64,000 nt of DNA from assembly GCA_022497145.1 (NCBI GenBank), contig MU385909.1, positions 62,001 to 126,000 of the forward strand. The letters are read 5' to 3'. Positions 34,809 to 47,227 of this stretch are shown here, one piece after another. The notes beneath the pieces were generated by a model, which saw nothing but the letters and a program-made list of their open reading frames with translations, was not told the DNA's origin and did no database searches. Source of the stretch: Rostrohypoxylon terebratum. Taxonomy: Eukaryota > Ascomycota > Sordariomycetes > Xylariales > Hypoxylaceae. How positions within the stretch are numbered: the stretch's first letter is position 1; every line of letters starts with the position of its first letter. Position numbers and translations under genes: made by a program.

Positions 34809-36687
34809 GGAAATCGATGGGAATCGATAGGATAGTGGGTAATAATAGAGATAGAGTGTGAGTGTGAGTTGCAGGGTGGAGAAATAAAGAGCAGCGCTGG
34901 AGTGCAGCGCGAGAGAGGGAAAAGGCGGGAGAAAAAAGAACCAGAAGGGTCAGCGAGAAGTCAGCACACAGAGAAGTTAGAACACAGAGGGTCAAGGATC
35001 AGCACGACACTAGGTCCATAGAACGCAGGACGCCAGAACTGGGGGGATGGGAGCACAAGAAAGAACGTGCGAGGGCCAAGAGTTTGATTGAATCTAATTG
35101 GTCCGTGGCTAGAGTGGGGTGGTGTCTAAAGTCTAAAGGTGTCTAAGCGAGTCCAGCCATGGGGTTTCGATTCGAACGTTCCCCCCCGGGGAGTTTGCTG
35201 GGGAGTTGCTGAACATTGAATTTGGATTTCCATCCTGGTCATCTAGCATCTTAGCATCTTTTTCGGTTTGCTCTCTTGCTCTTGCTGCAGGTCTTTAAGC
35301 ATTATACATTATCTACATATCTACATATCTACATATCTACATACCTACATAGTATTGTATTGTACCATAACTTTAGCAGGTATGTACATATCATACTGGC
35401 CATACTGACCATACTGCGTACAACATTGAATATGCTGCATATCATGTATGTTGTATGTATGTACTATGTAGGTAAGTATGTACCAGACCTGCGAGGCCTA
35501 TCAACCAAGACCCGTGCAGCAAGCCATCTGCGCATTGTCTTTTGACTCTTTGTATGGATTGTATTGTATCATACATAGTACTTTTATATGTGCCAGGCTC
35601 TCCAAAGTTTTTTCGGGTTAGCTTACATAGTATAGCTGGGCAATCGCTGCTACTCGTCGAATTGTCTCTGGGCTGAACCAGTTTGCCAGGACGCTAGCCT
35701 CACAGAGGGATTTTAATCGTATGAGAGGGATACCTAAACTACCTAGTAATAACTAGTTGTAGGCTTGTAGCAAGCTTAAGCAACCAAGAATAAACCACTA
35801 ACACGCAGCCGCTAACAAGTGCAGGTACGTACCTATGAGGTCCTATGTGATGTTAGTAAGGAAAAAAGATCATGAGTGACGAACCCCTATTCATTCCGCT
35901 CTCGTCTTCCCGTCGTTACCCTCATTCCGCGACATATGTATACCTAGCAGCCTAGGTCCTAGGTCATAGGTCCTAAGTAGGTAGTCACACAGTATGGTGA
36001 GTGAGATGCGACTTTGTGGCGTTTCAGTCGCTAGACTTCTCCAGTACGAGAGAAGCACTTCTAAACGCCAATCCGCAGCGCAAAGATACATCCGCTCAGA
36101 AGGCCGCATCTCAAGCGAGCAAGAAGAATATACAATGAAGCTCTGCATAGTACATACTAGCCTCTACCTAGAGGCCATGTACATGGTGTACATAACAAGG
36201 TATGTTATTGAAATTTGACAGGTCTTAAAATCCATTTTAGTATTCTACACTAAGTACACTTGTAATAGCTACCTATCCATGTGCCAACAGATGACTGAGG
36301 TTGGGTATTGAAATGCGGGCGACAAGAGGGCAACAAGACTAGCCTCCTACGGCCTTCACAAGCTTAGGTACAAGCTTACAAGCACCTTGGCCTCTGACAT
36401 ACCTAGTACCAGATGGCTAGGTAATGTTGGAGGCATTCGATAGTCAGGAATCGATACACGCCAGTTTCTCGGCTGGCGCTTTGCTGGTTCTACATAGTAG
36501 TGGAGTTTGCATCGATTTGCAAGGTAGAGGTGATCGATTTCCCGTTTCTTTGGGTAAGTTTGGGAAAGGATTCGTAGTACCTACTAGTACTTTGCACGGG
36601 CGATCAATTTGATACCTTGCAAATAGAATAGGTCGATGGATTTTCTTAACCAGACTGCCAGACTGCCAGACTACCAGGTCATCTCTC

Positions 36688-37056
36688 TCAAGAGTCCGTA
36701 GAACGAGTGAGATAGTGCGATGCTACCGCATCGTCATACATCATTCCACTACACCTCAGCCCAAGGTTGAGGAACAACAAGGCGACCTGGTAGGTCCAAT
36801 GAACAGTGCTGTCAGCCCGGAAACTCTCTGATCCATATTCTGGGCTGCAGACTTGTCTTAGGTTGTTGTGACACAACATGAAGGGGGGAGAGCTGGCTGT
36901 CGGTGATGTGACTAAATTAGATAATAATAAGCGAGAAAAGATTATACGTTGTAATTCCTGCAATTCCCTAGCGTCATAAGCAGGCCATGGGGTATTGCTA
37001 CATAGTAGATGGACCAGATGAGAGAAATGGCGGTGATTCCATAGAATTGGCTCCAT
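36688..37056 (-). CDS. Hypothetical ORF, weak
   Basis: An ATG-started frame of 122 codons on the minus strand with no recognisable domain and mixed third-position composition. Most likely a chance or relic frame. Confidence 0.15.
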   Translation of the reverse strand: MEPILWNHRHFSHLVHLLCSNTPWPAYDARELQELQRIIFSRLLLSNLVTSPTASSPPFMLCHNNLRQVCSPEYGSESFRADSTVHWTYQVALLFLNLGLRCSGMMYDDAVASHYLTRSTDS

Positions 37057-39596
37057 CGGGACTAGGTTCTTGGGTAAGATGCGAAAGATGGGAGCCGTCG
37101 ATGTGATGGGATTTAGATGGTGAACATGGTTGACAGCCTGGAGGTAATTCAGGGGTGCCCCTCCCCTACACTCCTAGGTAGTAACACTGTGAACTTCGAA
37201 TACCTAGTCATTGTCGACTTACTATTCAGAAAGCTAGGTAGCCATGGTGCCATGGGTTCATCGTATGGGGTGGTGAATACCTAGGACCTAGGACCCTAGG
37301 TCCTACATACTACTAGGTATGTAGCAATAGTAGGTTCTAGGTATTGTAGGTAGTCTGGTAGTGAACCTAGCTGCCTATCCAGCAGGCAGTGGCCGTGGAT
37401 CACAAGGAGACCTGGAGGACCTTTTGCGGGGAAAATCTTCAAATGATCGCTCGACCCTCCTTAGTCGTTCCCTTGTCGTCCCAAGAACCCAAGGTCCCCA
37501 AGCCTCCACGATGCGACGAGTGATAGCGTGGCAGCAAACGTGGAGACTCCACGCGAATTCGAAGCCCAAGCTTCTTCCATTTTGGGACTCGCACTATATT
37601 CTTTTGGTGCGCTAGGCAGTTTGACAATAATATCCTTGGAGGGCTTGGGATCTTGGACGATTTTTGGGCGATTACATATTTTGTGTTGGAGGCTCTTCTT
37701 CGTCAAATCAATTGTTAAATTGAATAATATTCCTGTTCTTAGGGTGGATAAAAACTCTCAAGGTTGGAAGCGAGTCTTTTGCATTCCGAAAATCATAAAA
37801 TCATAAAATCACCTGATAAGCAAGTATACATCGATACATGAGGATACAAGTAAAAAAAGATACATCGATGTACGCGTAATGCAAGTGCATTTTGAAGTAG
37901 AAGGTGCATTGCATCTCTTTTACCACATGCACTTTCTCGGAGTCGAGATTTGGAATATTCAACCTGCACTTTCACTATAAGTAGTGGGTCTCGAGGTACG
38001 TACACTTCATTTATCACCCGGTTTTTTATGAATTCATCCATTTCAATCTTCATTACCAACTACCACTATAATACCAATACCAAAATGCCATGCGAAGTTA
38101 CCAAGATAATCGGCTTGGTCCTTTGGGCGGTAAATCCCGGTATCCTCCCGCCTCCCGATACCTATTTCTTTCGTACGAGTAGTGGAGTCACATACATACC
38201 TACTATGTAGTAATAGTGTCAGTGGTTTTCCATCCCTGTTCCTGTTACCTGCTGAGGATGTTATAGCGAGGGAGCCGCCATATGTGACGGTTCGTTGAAA
38301 TACAAGAAATATTACATACAGGAGTATGTATGAAGGACGCCGATATTATGGGCTTCTTTTCTTTTCACGACCAAGCAGTGGACTCGCTTCTTTCCAGCGA
38401 GTTATTTATTGCCAACCCTCAATACAAATTATGGTATTAGGTATTAGGTATCGAATTGATACCAAGCCGCCGTCACACTCGAAGGATCATGTCCGCAGCC
38501 TCTGAGCATCGAGAAGTGTCAACCTTACGTACCCCCTATCTAGGTGTTATTAATAATATTTTCCTTGCCGTTGTGGTGGAATATGAATTCAAAAACAAAA
38601 CGAAAGAAAACATCAGACACCCCCTAAAGCCAAGATTACGGAACCAGTATATTCTGATTCCGAGGAGACCAGCAGCCAATCGTTCCCCGGTGTGGACGCA
38701 AGTCATCGCTATCCAATTACGACACCCCATGTGCTATCCTCGCCGCAAATGCACAGGGCAATTAATACTCGATCCTGCGTCGGACCTGCGAATGAGGTCC
38801 GCCGCTGCCAACTATTTCCTACTTTCTGGCAAGATCTTACATGGATAACCACATGGGAGCATTGCTCGCAGGAGCTAACGTTCTACCGTGCTCACCCTAT
38901 TTCCTGGACCAAGCTGGACCAAGTCACTACGACGTAATTTATTTGCGCGGGTGACAGATGCAAATACTCATTTTTGGGTGTTCCGGCCTATACATCTATA
39001 GAAAATCTCATTCCTGTAGGCTACTAGAACAATGTGCAGCAAATTTCAGGAAGGAGGGTTTACCTCTCCCGTTATTGGTCGCTAAGAAAACACAATAGGC
39101 GAGCCCGAACCGCATCGGCGGGATGATGACGAGGCGCTGTCGGGTCTTTGTGCTGACTGGCTACTCACAGATACATACATACGCCCGCGTCTAATAAAAA
39201 TTATACTCACGGCCGTAAGAATCGGCGCCCCTGGATAGGACTTTTGATACCTATTGGATGTATTGTTCGTAAGCATACCTCAGCTACAAGCCGGGTCTGG
39301 CCGGGTCGAATTTCATGACAGAGATATCCTTTCGCCGTCAAGTGACGACCTGCTCCATACCTAAGCGCTCAGTCTCGAATCAAACACCAACGCAAGGGGA
39401 AACGTAATTCACGAATCGTGCCGTACGTTGTTGCGTCTCCAACCAGGGGTTACCAGGACGGCGAAAGTACCCGAGGTTGCAACAATCACGTCTACACTAT
39501 CAAGTGAGGCTGTATACTGCCGATTTATATAGAAACTTTAACTCGACCTCCTATTGTTCCCGCAGTAAGTACACATAACGATAATGATCATTTACC

Positions 39597-39890
39597 ATGT
39601 TCGCTGCTGTGGTTGAGCATGCTAAGATAGGTAATCGAGATCCTTTTTTGATTCCTACGCCAAATACGCCAACGGGTTCCGGTCCGGGGCAATTTTTGGT
39701 TTCACCCGCATGGGTTAGCGAGAGGAGACGAAAGGATCTCGCGGTTTTTGCTTTGCGACGTCTCAGCGAGAACTGTCATAGGTTGAGGTTCGAGGCTTAC
39801 TACACTTGTGACCCTGGCTGTCCAACGGTCTTCTGTACCGGGTCTTTCATGAGACGGGACAGTTTATTTCAATGGAGGATCTTGCTGTGA
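39597..39890 (+). CDS. Hypothetical small ORF
   Basis: An ATG-started frame of 97 codons. The residue composition is protein-like (SERRRKDLAVFALRRLSEN, EAYYTCDPGCPTVF) with four Cys, but I recognise no family. A second protein-like frame follows at about 39930-40060 on the same strand (EVAAVPWISISVEDAHIL), which could be another exon if an intron exists between them. I could not place consensus splice sites. Confidence 0.25.
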   Translation: MFAAVVEHAKIGNRDPFLIPTPNTPTGSGPGQFLVSPAWVSERRRKDLAVFALRRLSENCHRLRFEAYYTCDPGCPTVFCTGSFMRRDSLFQWRILL

Positions 39891-40146
39891 ATCCATAATA
39901 TGCTTACAATGGATGAGAATTTTACGTAGTCATCGAGGTCGCCGCCGTGCCTTGGATCTCTATTTCCGTGGAGGACGCGCACATCCTTCTCGACATCATG
40001 AGCGCCGCCATGCAATTACCAACGTCAATCAAGAAAAAAAAAAGAATGGCCAACAACTAGTAAGCACGGCTGACATGGCTACTGTGGTATGAATACAACG
40101 AGTCAAAAAAAAGTCAGTTAAAAATAGGTATTTGTCGCCGCCCTTA

Positions 40147-40548
40147 CAACTCCCTGTCTCGGAGAGTGAAATAATGTTGAAAGCCAGTAACTCTCACGAG
40201 CATCCATCGTGAGCAAGTTCTAGGATGAAGCTATCCCGAGACTCCATCCACGGTCCGTATACGATACCAATCAAATTCAGGAGGCAAGGTGTCGCTGCCT
40301 TGCTCCCTCGCATTCATAGCATGATCCACCACTTGCCTACCTCTCCGAAGTAGGAAGACATCTGGGACACAACTATCACTTGACGTGCGCATATCGTTCC
40401 AACAAACCACCTTCTCTAATCACCGTAACCGCTCGGCGGTCATTAATCAAAAGCCGGCCACCTCCACGGGCAGGAAAACCGCCGCCTCGCTCTGAAGATT
40501 AACAACGCCCAAGTCCCGAGGGACTGGTAATGTTGGGAAGGGCGATAC
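40147..40548 (-). pseudogene. Decayed protein gene with three in-frame stops
   Basis: One minus-strand frame reads as convincing protein for about 133 codons (segments VVNLQSEAAVFLPVEVAGF, LEKVVCWNDMRTSSDSC, FLLRRGRQVVDHAMNAREQ, EFDWYRIRTVDGVSG). It is interrupted by TGA at 40447-40449, TGA at 40420-40422 and TAG at 40231-40233, and closes at TAA 40144-40146. Each internal stop is one C-to-T change away from an Arg (CGA) or Gln (CAG) codon. No protein family is recognised. TGTAG directly before the first codon could be a former splice acceptor. Confidence 0.45.
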
Positions 40549-42049
40549 CTACACTGTGATTTTCAAGTGGCTCGCGTCGGCTGTAAGATCCCGTCGACAG
40601 TGAAGCCTACGGCATTTTGACGAGATATACTCTACCTACCTACCTAAGTAGGCATAAATGCCTTCCAGAACATAAACTGCCGTTGGTTAAGACACGGTCC
40701 ACTACACTGCATATGAGTGTATCACGTTGCTGGTCTAGCGTATTCCGAGATCTCCCATCTGAAATGCTATGTGCTCATAATGAAAGACCCCATCTCCATC
40801 CGGGCTAGACTATGAACGTGTCGAGATCTGACTATGCCTTCAATCCCTTACTGTATAGCCGGGTGATTTACTGTGTAATATATCATCTACCCATAATAGG
40901 AGGCCGTAGATAGTAGGGAAAGTACACAGGCACAAGCCCTACTGCAGTGCTTATTGTCAGTGACAGTGCTCCTCTAACAGTAGGTATACTATAATACGAG
41001 ACACGAAGAGCTCTTAGCAAACGCAAAGGATAGTATACTAGAAGCTAGTGTACCCCCATCTTACCAAACGGCACAAACCACCTCACCCCCTGCGATGTTG
41101 ATGAGAACCAACAAGAGGCTCTATACGTAGGTAAGCATCCTTTCGATCAAATAGAACTAAGTGGCATGAGCTCGACGCATTCTTCTTTAACTACCTAATG
41201 AAGTGAAACGAGTGTTGGTCACGACAGCTAATCCACATGACGGAACAAAAATTTTTCAGCACCAAAAGCTGACTACGAATCCATACATATATCAAGGATA
41301 CCGGGGCAGAATACTTATCGTTTATAACCCACGAAACCTCAAATACCAACACACAGTCCCCAACACCGCTTAAGTATACGAGATCGCCTAGTGCGAAGCA
41401 AGGGACACACAGAGCAATCTACAGACCCCAAAATCTCAAGCACCTCGCCGATCTAAAGCCGCGGCATCTCATATCCCTTCCGGCTAAGCACCAAGCCGCC
41501 TAACCACATACACACACCGAACCCCAAACCCTAGCCTCCGGGACACGATCTCCTCCGCCCGTCGCGCTGTGTCGTGTCGTGTCAGCGGCGCAGGCAGGCA
41601 AACCGCATCCCGACCAAACAAACAGATCCCTAGTCCGCTTGCCCGGGACATAGACACTCTCTACCTAGGTAGATAGTCGAGAAACGAATCACAATTCAAA
41701 GTTCACGTACGAAATATCAGTAGTAGACATGTACATTAACATCAAACAAAAACCATAAATCGAGAAAAAATATGATATATTCCAATATGCAACGACGTGA
41801 AATCCTAAATACGTATCAATACAACCCAGACATCGGTGTGAAGCGACAAGAACAGATGCGCCATGCCTAGCTAATCTTACTCTCCCCTCGCCCGCCTCGT
41901 TACGCGGGGAGAGGGGGACGTGGTAGTAATAGTCGTGGTGGTGGTAGTAGATCAAAAAGAATACAATTGCTAACATAACAGTCCTTCCCGTTAACCCTAG
42001 AGCGCCGCCCGATAAAAGGATTTTTGCTGCTGCTGCTACTTGGACAGCT

Positions 42050-44139
42050 TTAGAACTCGAGTGTGACCTCTTGCCCCTTGACGCGTCCTATTACCTGCTG
42101 CGGGGCGTACTTGGGAATGACTTCGTCGTCGTGCAACATCTCAAACTCCTCCGTCGCGTCGCGTCCCATGAAGTTCATGATCGCGTTAGGGCCGCCGGGG
42201 TGCTCCTCTAGCCAGTTCGTCAAGTCCATCACCACACCTTTGACGACTACCCAGAGATCATCCTTCTTGTTGTGCTTGGCGACCTCCTCTATTGTGAATT
42301 CCTTACTCGGAACCTCGAACTTCTTAGCGCTTTGGGGCTTCGCTGCTGGTTGGGATGACTTACCCCCTTCGGCGGTAGGGGTAGGCCCCGTAGCGCTCGT
42401 CTGTTGGCCAACAGCTACCGATGATGAGCTGGAGGCCCCGCTTCCCCACTCGACGGACACCTTGCCCGGCTGAGACGGGTCAATGTGTAGGGAGATCTGG
42501 CCCAGACGTTGGGCAGCTCCGCCGGCGGCTCCGGAGAGAGCTTGCTGGAACAAGTAATTGCTTGCCGAGTCACCGGCAACGCGACCGTAGACGACACAGC
42601 CTAGGAGCGAGGAACCACCAAGTCGGTTGGCACCGTGGACACCACCGGCCAATTCACCACAAGCGTAGAGACCTTCGAAAGGCTTCTTCTCCTTGTTCAG
42701 GACTTGGGCCTTGTCGTTGATTTCGATACCACCCATGGTAAAGTGGAGGACGGGCTCCATCAACGAGACGTGGAAGTCATCATTGATATCTAAGGGGCCG
42801 TTGTGGAAGAACTTCTTGCCCCACGGGTCCTTCTGCTTGCCGTCGGCGATAGCGTTGTATTTGGTGAAGGTCTGTTGGAGGTGTTCGGGGGTGCAGCCAA
42901 TTTCCTTAGCAAGTTGCTTGCCGGAGATCTTCTTCATCAATCCACGGCCGGAGTAATGACGAGTGTGGAAGTCCAAGACGTTGGATGCCTTGGAGTTGAG
43001 AATTAGACGGATAGGGAACTTGCCCTTGTCCTTCTCCTTCCACATCATGCCAGAGACATAATCTCTGTGGCCCAATTCGTCACAGAATCGGTCGCCGTCG
43101 GCGTTAAGTAGAAGACCACCCTCACCACGGAGAGCTTCGGCAGCCAAGAACTTCCACTTCGAGTCGGGTTCCTTGGGGTCGACAAGACCGGTAGGGTGAA
43201 CCTGAACCTTGTCCAAGTCAATTCCATTTCCTCCAATAGCCATCACCATCTTCTGGCCATCACCAGTGGCATGGGAGCCGTTAGTGGTGGCAAGACCGAG
43301 GGTATCGGGTCTGTGCTGCTGCAATAGCGAGTCCTCGCCAAAGTCAGCGGCGTATCCACCGGTAGCCAGGACGACAGGACCGTCAAGAGTGCTACTCTCG
43401 CCATTGGATTCGTATGTGACACCAGTAACCTTGTTGCCATCCTTGTTTAACTTTGTGACGCGAGCCCTCTTAATGATTTGGACTCGTTCCGGTTCGCTCT
43501 CGGAAAGTTCTTCTAACCTTTGCATCAAGGCGTATGTAATAGCCATACCAGGGAATTTGGCATCGTGTCCTCTGTGGGTTCTGGGTTGGGAGTGACCACT
43601 ACCAAATCAATTAGCATGTAAATTGCGCAATCAACAATGTTTTTTGTGCTTACCCAAGTCGAGAAACTAGCGTCAAATCTAGGTTGAATACATCCTGTAG
43701 CCACTCAACTGCGGCCGCGGACTTGTAGGTCAGGACCTTGATTAGATCGGGTCTGGCCTGGTCTCGGGCGGATTTCAAGGTATCATCGTAAAATTGCTTC
43801 ACGCTGTCCTGAATACCGTGTTCGACCTGTGTCCTGGTCAAGGCACCGTTGATACCAGAGGTAGCCTTAGTTGAGTTTCCTCCGAAGAAACCTACAGTAC
43901 TGTTGTTAGTCTCCTCCAGTTCAATTCTACAAATCTTACCAAACCAAACTCAATTCTTACCTTGCTTGTCAAGAACAACTACGTTACCACCGGCAAGGTA
44001 GATTGTATGCGCAGCACTCAAGCCGGACACTGCATGTGATTGTTAGCTCTTTGTTGCGATCTAGATGACGTTGACATTGGCGTGGGGAGGGCAATTGCAG
44101 CTTACAGCCACCACCGACGACGATTACTCTCGGAGCCAT
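42050..44139 (-). CDS. Soluble fumarate reductase with C-terminal cytochrome b5 domain (Osm1/Frd1-like)
   Basis: Four exons on the minus strand (44139-44106, 44029-43961, 43891-43654, 43598-42050; introns 76, 69 and 55 nt) give 629 aa. Seen: an N-terminal dinucleotide-binding motif VIVVGGGLSGLSAA (formed across intron 1), GGNSTKATSGINGA and LATGGYAADFG of the FAD-binding fold, the active-site loops VHPTGL and GHRDYVSG, and the flavin-site motif GANRLGGSSLLGCVVYGR. A linker rich in Ser, Ala and Pro follows. The cytochrome b5 domain (about 545-629) carries the haem ligands in EEHPGG (His580) and MLHDDEV (His603). The family reduces fumarate to succinate with FADH2 or reduced flavin and helps reoxidise cofactors under low oxygen. 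No mitochondrial or ER leader is visible before the nucleotide-binding motif, so a cytosolic form is inferred. The b5 fusion is known in fungi and protists. Confidence 0.93.
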
Positions 44140-45796
44140 TATGATTGTTGTGAATTGTTTGTTGACGATGTTCCTGCGATTGCCTAGGGAAGGGATGTAG
44201 AGGAAGCAGGATAAGATGAAAAAGAAAAAGAAGAAGTTAATGAAGAAGAGTTCAAAGTTTTTTAGATGGAGAAAAATGCGAAAGGAATGCCGGGGCTAGA
44301 TATTTGCCAGTCGCAACTGCTGTTTTAGCTGACCTTCTGGACCGAGAGTCGAGCTTGCCTGGACTTAGAATTGCTGACGAGATGATTCGTGCACGAGGTG
44401 AGCCGAGGTCGAGTCTTAGCCTGAGAAGACTGGGGGTGTGTACCTAGGTACCTTGTATTGTAGTACAAAATGTTAGTACGTAGCTCCAACGGAGGTACCT
44501 TATTCATCAATAGTAGCTTGGAGTCATTGAAAGACGCGATTCGCCATTAGATTCAGTAGTCTCAACAAACTCCTATTTCGCATATTAAAACTTTATTAGA
44601 TTATTGTATTTATTGCAATGATTCACGTATTCAGGTACTAGTCTTCGTCTGTCTTAGGTCAGTGTATTACATAAAGTCTAGCACTGAGGATACCCTCATT
44701 GTCAGAAGTTACTCGGGATTCGTGGACTAGAATCAAAAAGTACATGTTTTTCGCACAATGTTCGGCCGAGGAAGTGATGTCACTTGCAAACCCATGTCCA
44801 GTGTACACCGGATACATTTGGGAAAGAATGCCGAGGCTCCAGATGTTGCTTCTCCTCTGGTACATTTCCTCCGCACTAAAAATGGGACGGGGTAGAAAAA
44901 GGGGGCAAAATCAACCATGTTGAACTCTATTCCCCACAGTCACGAGCTAAGTCTTGAAAACGTCTAGGTTCATAGCGGGAATCCCATGGGGGTATGAATC
45001 GTCAGGAACAGTCGTCAGTAAACGTTGGGGAAGGATGGGTTGACATTTGACACCCATACTAAATAGTACTGCGTAGGTGGATGTACGAAGTACCTCCTAC
45101 GAATATTAGTTATTAGTAACAAGGTCCTAGGAAGACATGGATGCATGTGATTCCGCACCAAAAAGGTTACTGCGCCCCCAAACGGCAAAGACGAAACCGG
45201 CGATTTAATCCATAAAAGACTCGTGTCAGATGATCACGCCCCCTTCGCCATTCATGTTCCCCAGATTGCGGTCAGACCGGGGACCTAATGGCAGGTGATC
45301 TATTAAATCCAAACCCTAGATTATTAGAATCGTTGGCGGTCGGTCCCTCAGCCGATAATTATGTCAATACACATACTACTGGATGTATGTAGCAGTAAAT
45401 AGTCCACCGGCAGGGTTTTAGCATGTGAAAACTCCCGAATTGCGGGTTGAACAGAACTGGTAATGAATCCCGTGGTAAAATGTCTTGAGAGGTTCAAACG
45501 CATTACAAAAATAGCCGTGTAACAGGCTAATGCAGCTTGAAAAACGGCTATGAGTGTTGAAGAATCCAGTTCCAACCAAAATTCGACTTCCAACATGTCT
45601 AACCTATGAGATACTCGTAATTTTTCCTTAAAAAAAGAAAACAAGTAAAAGCGTAAGTAAACAAAGCAACGCCCGCGCCTTTGAAATCGTGTATAATCTT
45701 CTAGATCAGGTCCTCATCTACGTCGTCGCAACACCCTGGGTATCATAAGACTTCGAACATCCATCCCACGCCGTTGTGTCAAACTCTCGCCGAGCT
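44140..45796. other. Promoter of fumarate reductase gene and 3' flank of NTF2-fold gene
   Basis: A purine-rich block near 44220-44250 lies about 80-110 bp upstream of the fumarate reductase ATG. A frame at 45348-45644 (-) starts with TTG and has one hydrophobic segment but no family. TACCTAGGTACC occurs near 44441. No gene is supported. Confidence 0.5.
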
Positions 45797-46693
45797 TCAA
45801 ATCACCGGAATAATAAGCGGCATCGTGGACTCCGGGTGCTGCGCAAGTCTTGCCTCGCTAAAGTCCATCATACCCCATATTCGTTGGATTTTCCCGTCTA
45901 GGAATTGATAGGTGGCTTGTTCAGTGAAGGAGACGGGTTGTCCATTCGCTACCAAACCGGCGTACTCTTTGATGGGGGTCCCCGAAAATTTAAGCCACAC
46001 AGCCACGCGCTGCAGCTTCTCATCCGCAACCAGCGTATGGATGTGACACTGCAAGTCCGGGATGGCTGCCATCGCGTCGTCCATAATGCGGCGTGCCAAG
46101 GTCTTATTATTTAACACCCTGTCGGGCTGGTGGACATACTTGGAATAAGCCATGTCCAATTCGCGGGAGTTGAACATGTCGACGTACGCCCGGTACACCT
46201 CCTCGAGCTGTTCGCGAGAAAGTGGCGTTTGTACTGGTGGGACGGGATAATCGCTGATTAGGCTGGGCGCAAAGTCTGTGCCGGGATTTGCCATCTGCGT
46301 GCGCATGTCGTCGTCATTGATCACGAACAAACCTTTCGACAATTTCCCGTCCGTAAACCAGATGAATCCGCGCTCGATGAACAAGACGTCTCGACCCTTA
46401 GGTTGGTAGCCTAAGAGCGGCATCTCAGGTCTGAACTTCAGCCACAGAGACAGTGCGATGCACTGAGCGCTCTCGTCAACCATGATGCTGTCTTCGTTGA
46501 TGCGCACATTTCCTCCTAGCTGGGGCGCCACGTGCTCTCTGATGTGCGCTGCCCATGTCTCAGGCGTATAGTCGACGCCATTTTGGTTATATGTCGAGTG
46601 CATATATTTAGGCAAATCGTCCCATTTCTTCTCGTTGACGCACTTGGCCCAACTTCTAATGGTGGTGAGTAGTTGTGAAGCGGTTGCTGACAT
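45797..46693 (-). CDS. Double SnoaL/NTF2-fold protein
   Basis: A single exon of 298 aa. The frame extends 9 nt further to a TTG, but the first ATG is at 46693 (MSATASQLL). The protein reads as two tandem NTF2/SnoaL-like units. The first is at about 5-125, with a helix, W-x2-HIREHVAPQ, then strands including LWLKFRP. The second is at about 160-290, with a helix EEVYRAYVDMFNSREL, then LQRVAVWLKFSGTP and FTEQATYQFLDGKIQRIW. Both halves share the LWLKF/VWLKF strand and an ID-type ending, which suggests an internal duplication. SnoaL-like proteins include polyketide cyclases and small-molecule-binding or hydrolytic enzymes, so the function is open. It stands alone, with no biosynthetic genes beside it. 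Confidence 0.8.
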   Translation of the reverse strand: MSATASQLLTTIRSWAKCVNEKKWDDLPKYMHSTYNQNGVDYTPETWAAHIREHVAPQLGGNVRINEDSIMVDESAQCIALSLWLKFRPEMPLLGYQPKGRDVLFIERGFIWFTDGKLSKGLFVINDDDMRTQMANPGTDFAPSLISDYPVPPVQTPLSREQLEEVYRAYVDMFNSRELDMAYSKYVHQPDRVLNNKTLARRIMDDAMAAIPDLQCHIHTLVADEKLQRVAVWLKFSGTPIKEYAGLVANGQPVSFTEQATYQFLDGKIQRIWGMMDFSEARLAQHPESTMPLIIPVI

Positions 46694-47227
46694 GTTGATC
46701 AATTCGTGCTGAGTGCTTATGGTGAATAGGAACAGTTAGCCAAAATATGGGGGGTAGTTCAGGCTTTAAATTCCAGGCGTTTTCCTCAGGTCGCGGCAGA
46801 GTGATGGTGATATCAAGAAGGTAGATGCCATGCGACGCTGTGTGATTATATTGGTTGGGGCGGCGAATGGGTGATCGCCACATACACGTCGGGCATGACC
46901 ACAAAGCGACATTGCTTTCCAAGGCTGTAAAATGCGCGATAAAACTAAACGGACTCAGCTCATGAAGCCACAGTCCAAATTTCATCACATCGTCTACACC
47001 TTCTCATCGGATACGAATCCCGATGACTCCCTCTGGTTTGTTCGGAGATAAAAGCAATGAAAAGGAGGGCGGTGTGACCCAATGATCAGTCATGTCAGAC
47101 ACAAAATACTCCACGTCGACCCGCTATCATCCTCAATGTGGAAATTAATGGTAAGTGAGATAATAGGCGACGAGGCAAGCTCAAAGCATTGTTGCCAAAA
47201 TCCTTTGTCGACGTTCGCAGAAACGTA

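Larger units (their letters stand above)
34637..42049. other. 7.4-kb gene-poor stretch
   Basis: The first about 600 bp is the promoter side of the sugar transporter and carries (GGAACTT)4 at 34781-34808. The rest is rich in TACCTAGG-like motifs (35940-35980, 37160-37370, 41660) and CTACATAT-type microsatellite (35309-35350). A decayed frame at 40147-40548 (-) and weak ORFs at 36688-37056 (-) and 39597-39890 (+) are listed separately. An ATG in good context at 38084 opens a short frame (MPCEVTKIIGLVL), with a possible GTAAAT donor 45 nt on, but no second exon could be found. Confidence 0.5.

Noticed and set aside
38456..38848. 130-codon plus-strand ORF
   Set aside because: Low-information, Arg-rich composition, opposed by another frame on the minus strand. 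No motif was found.
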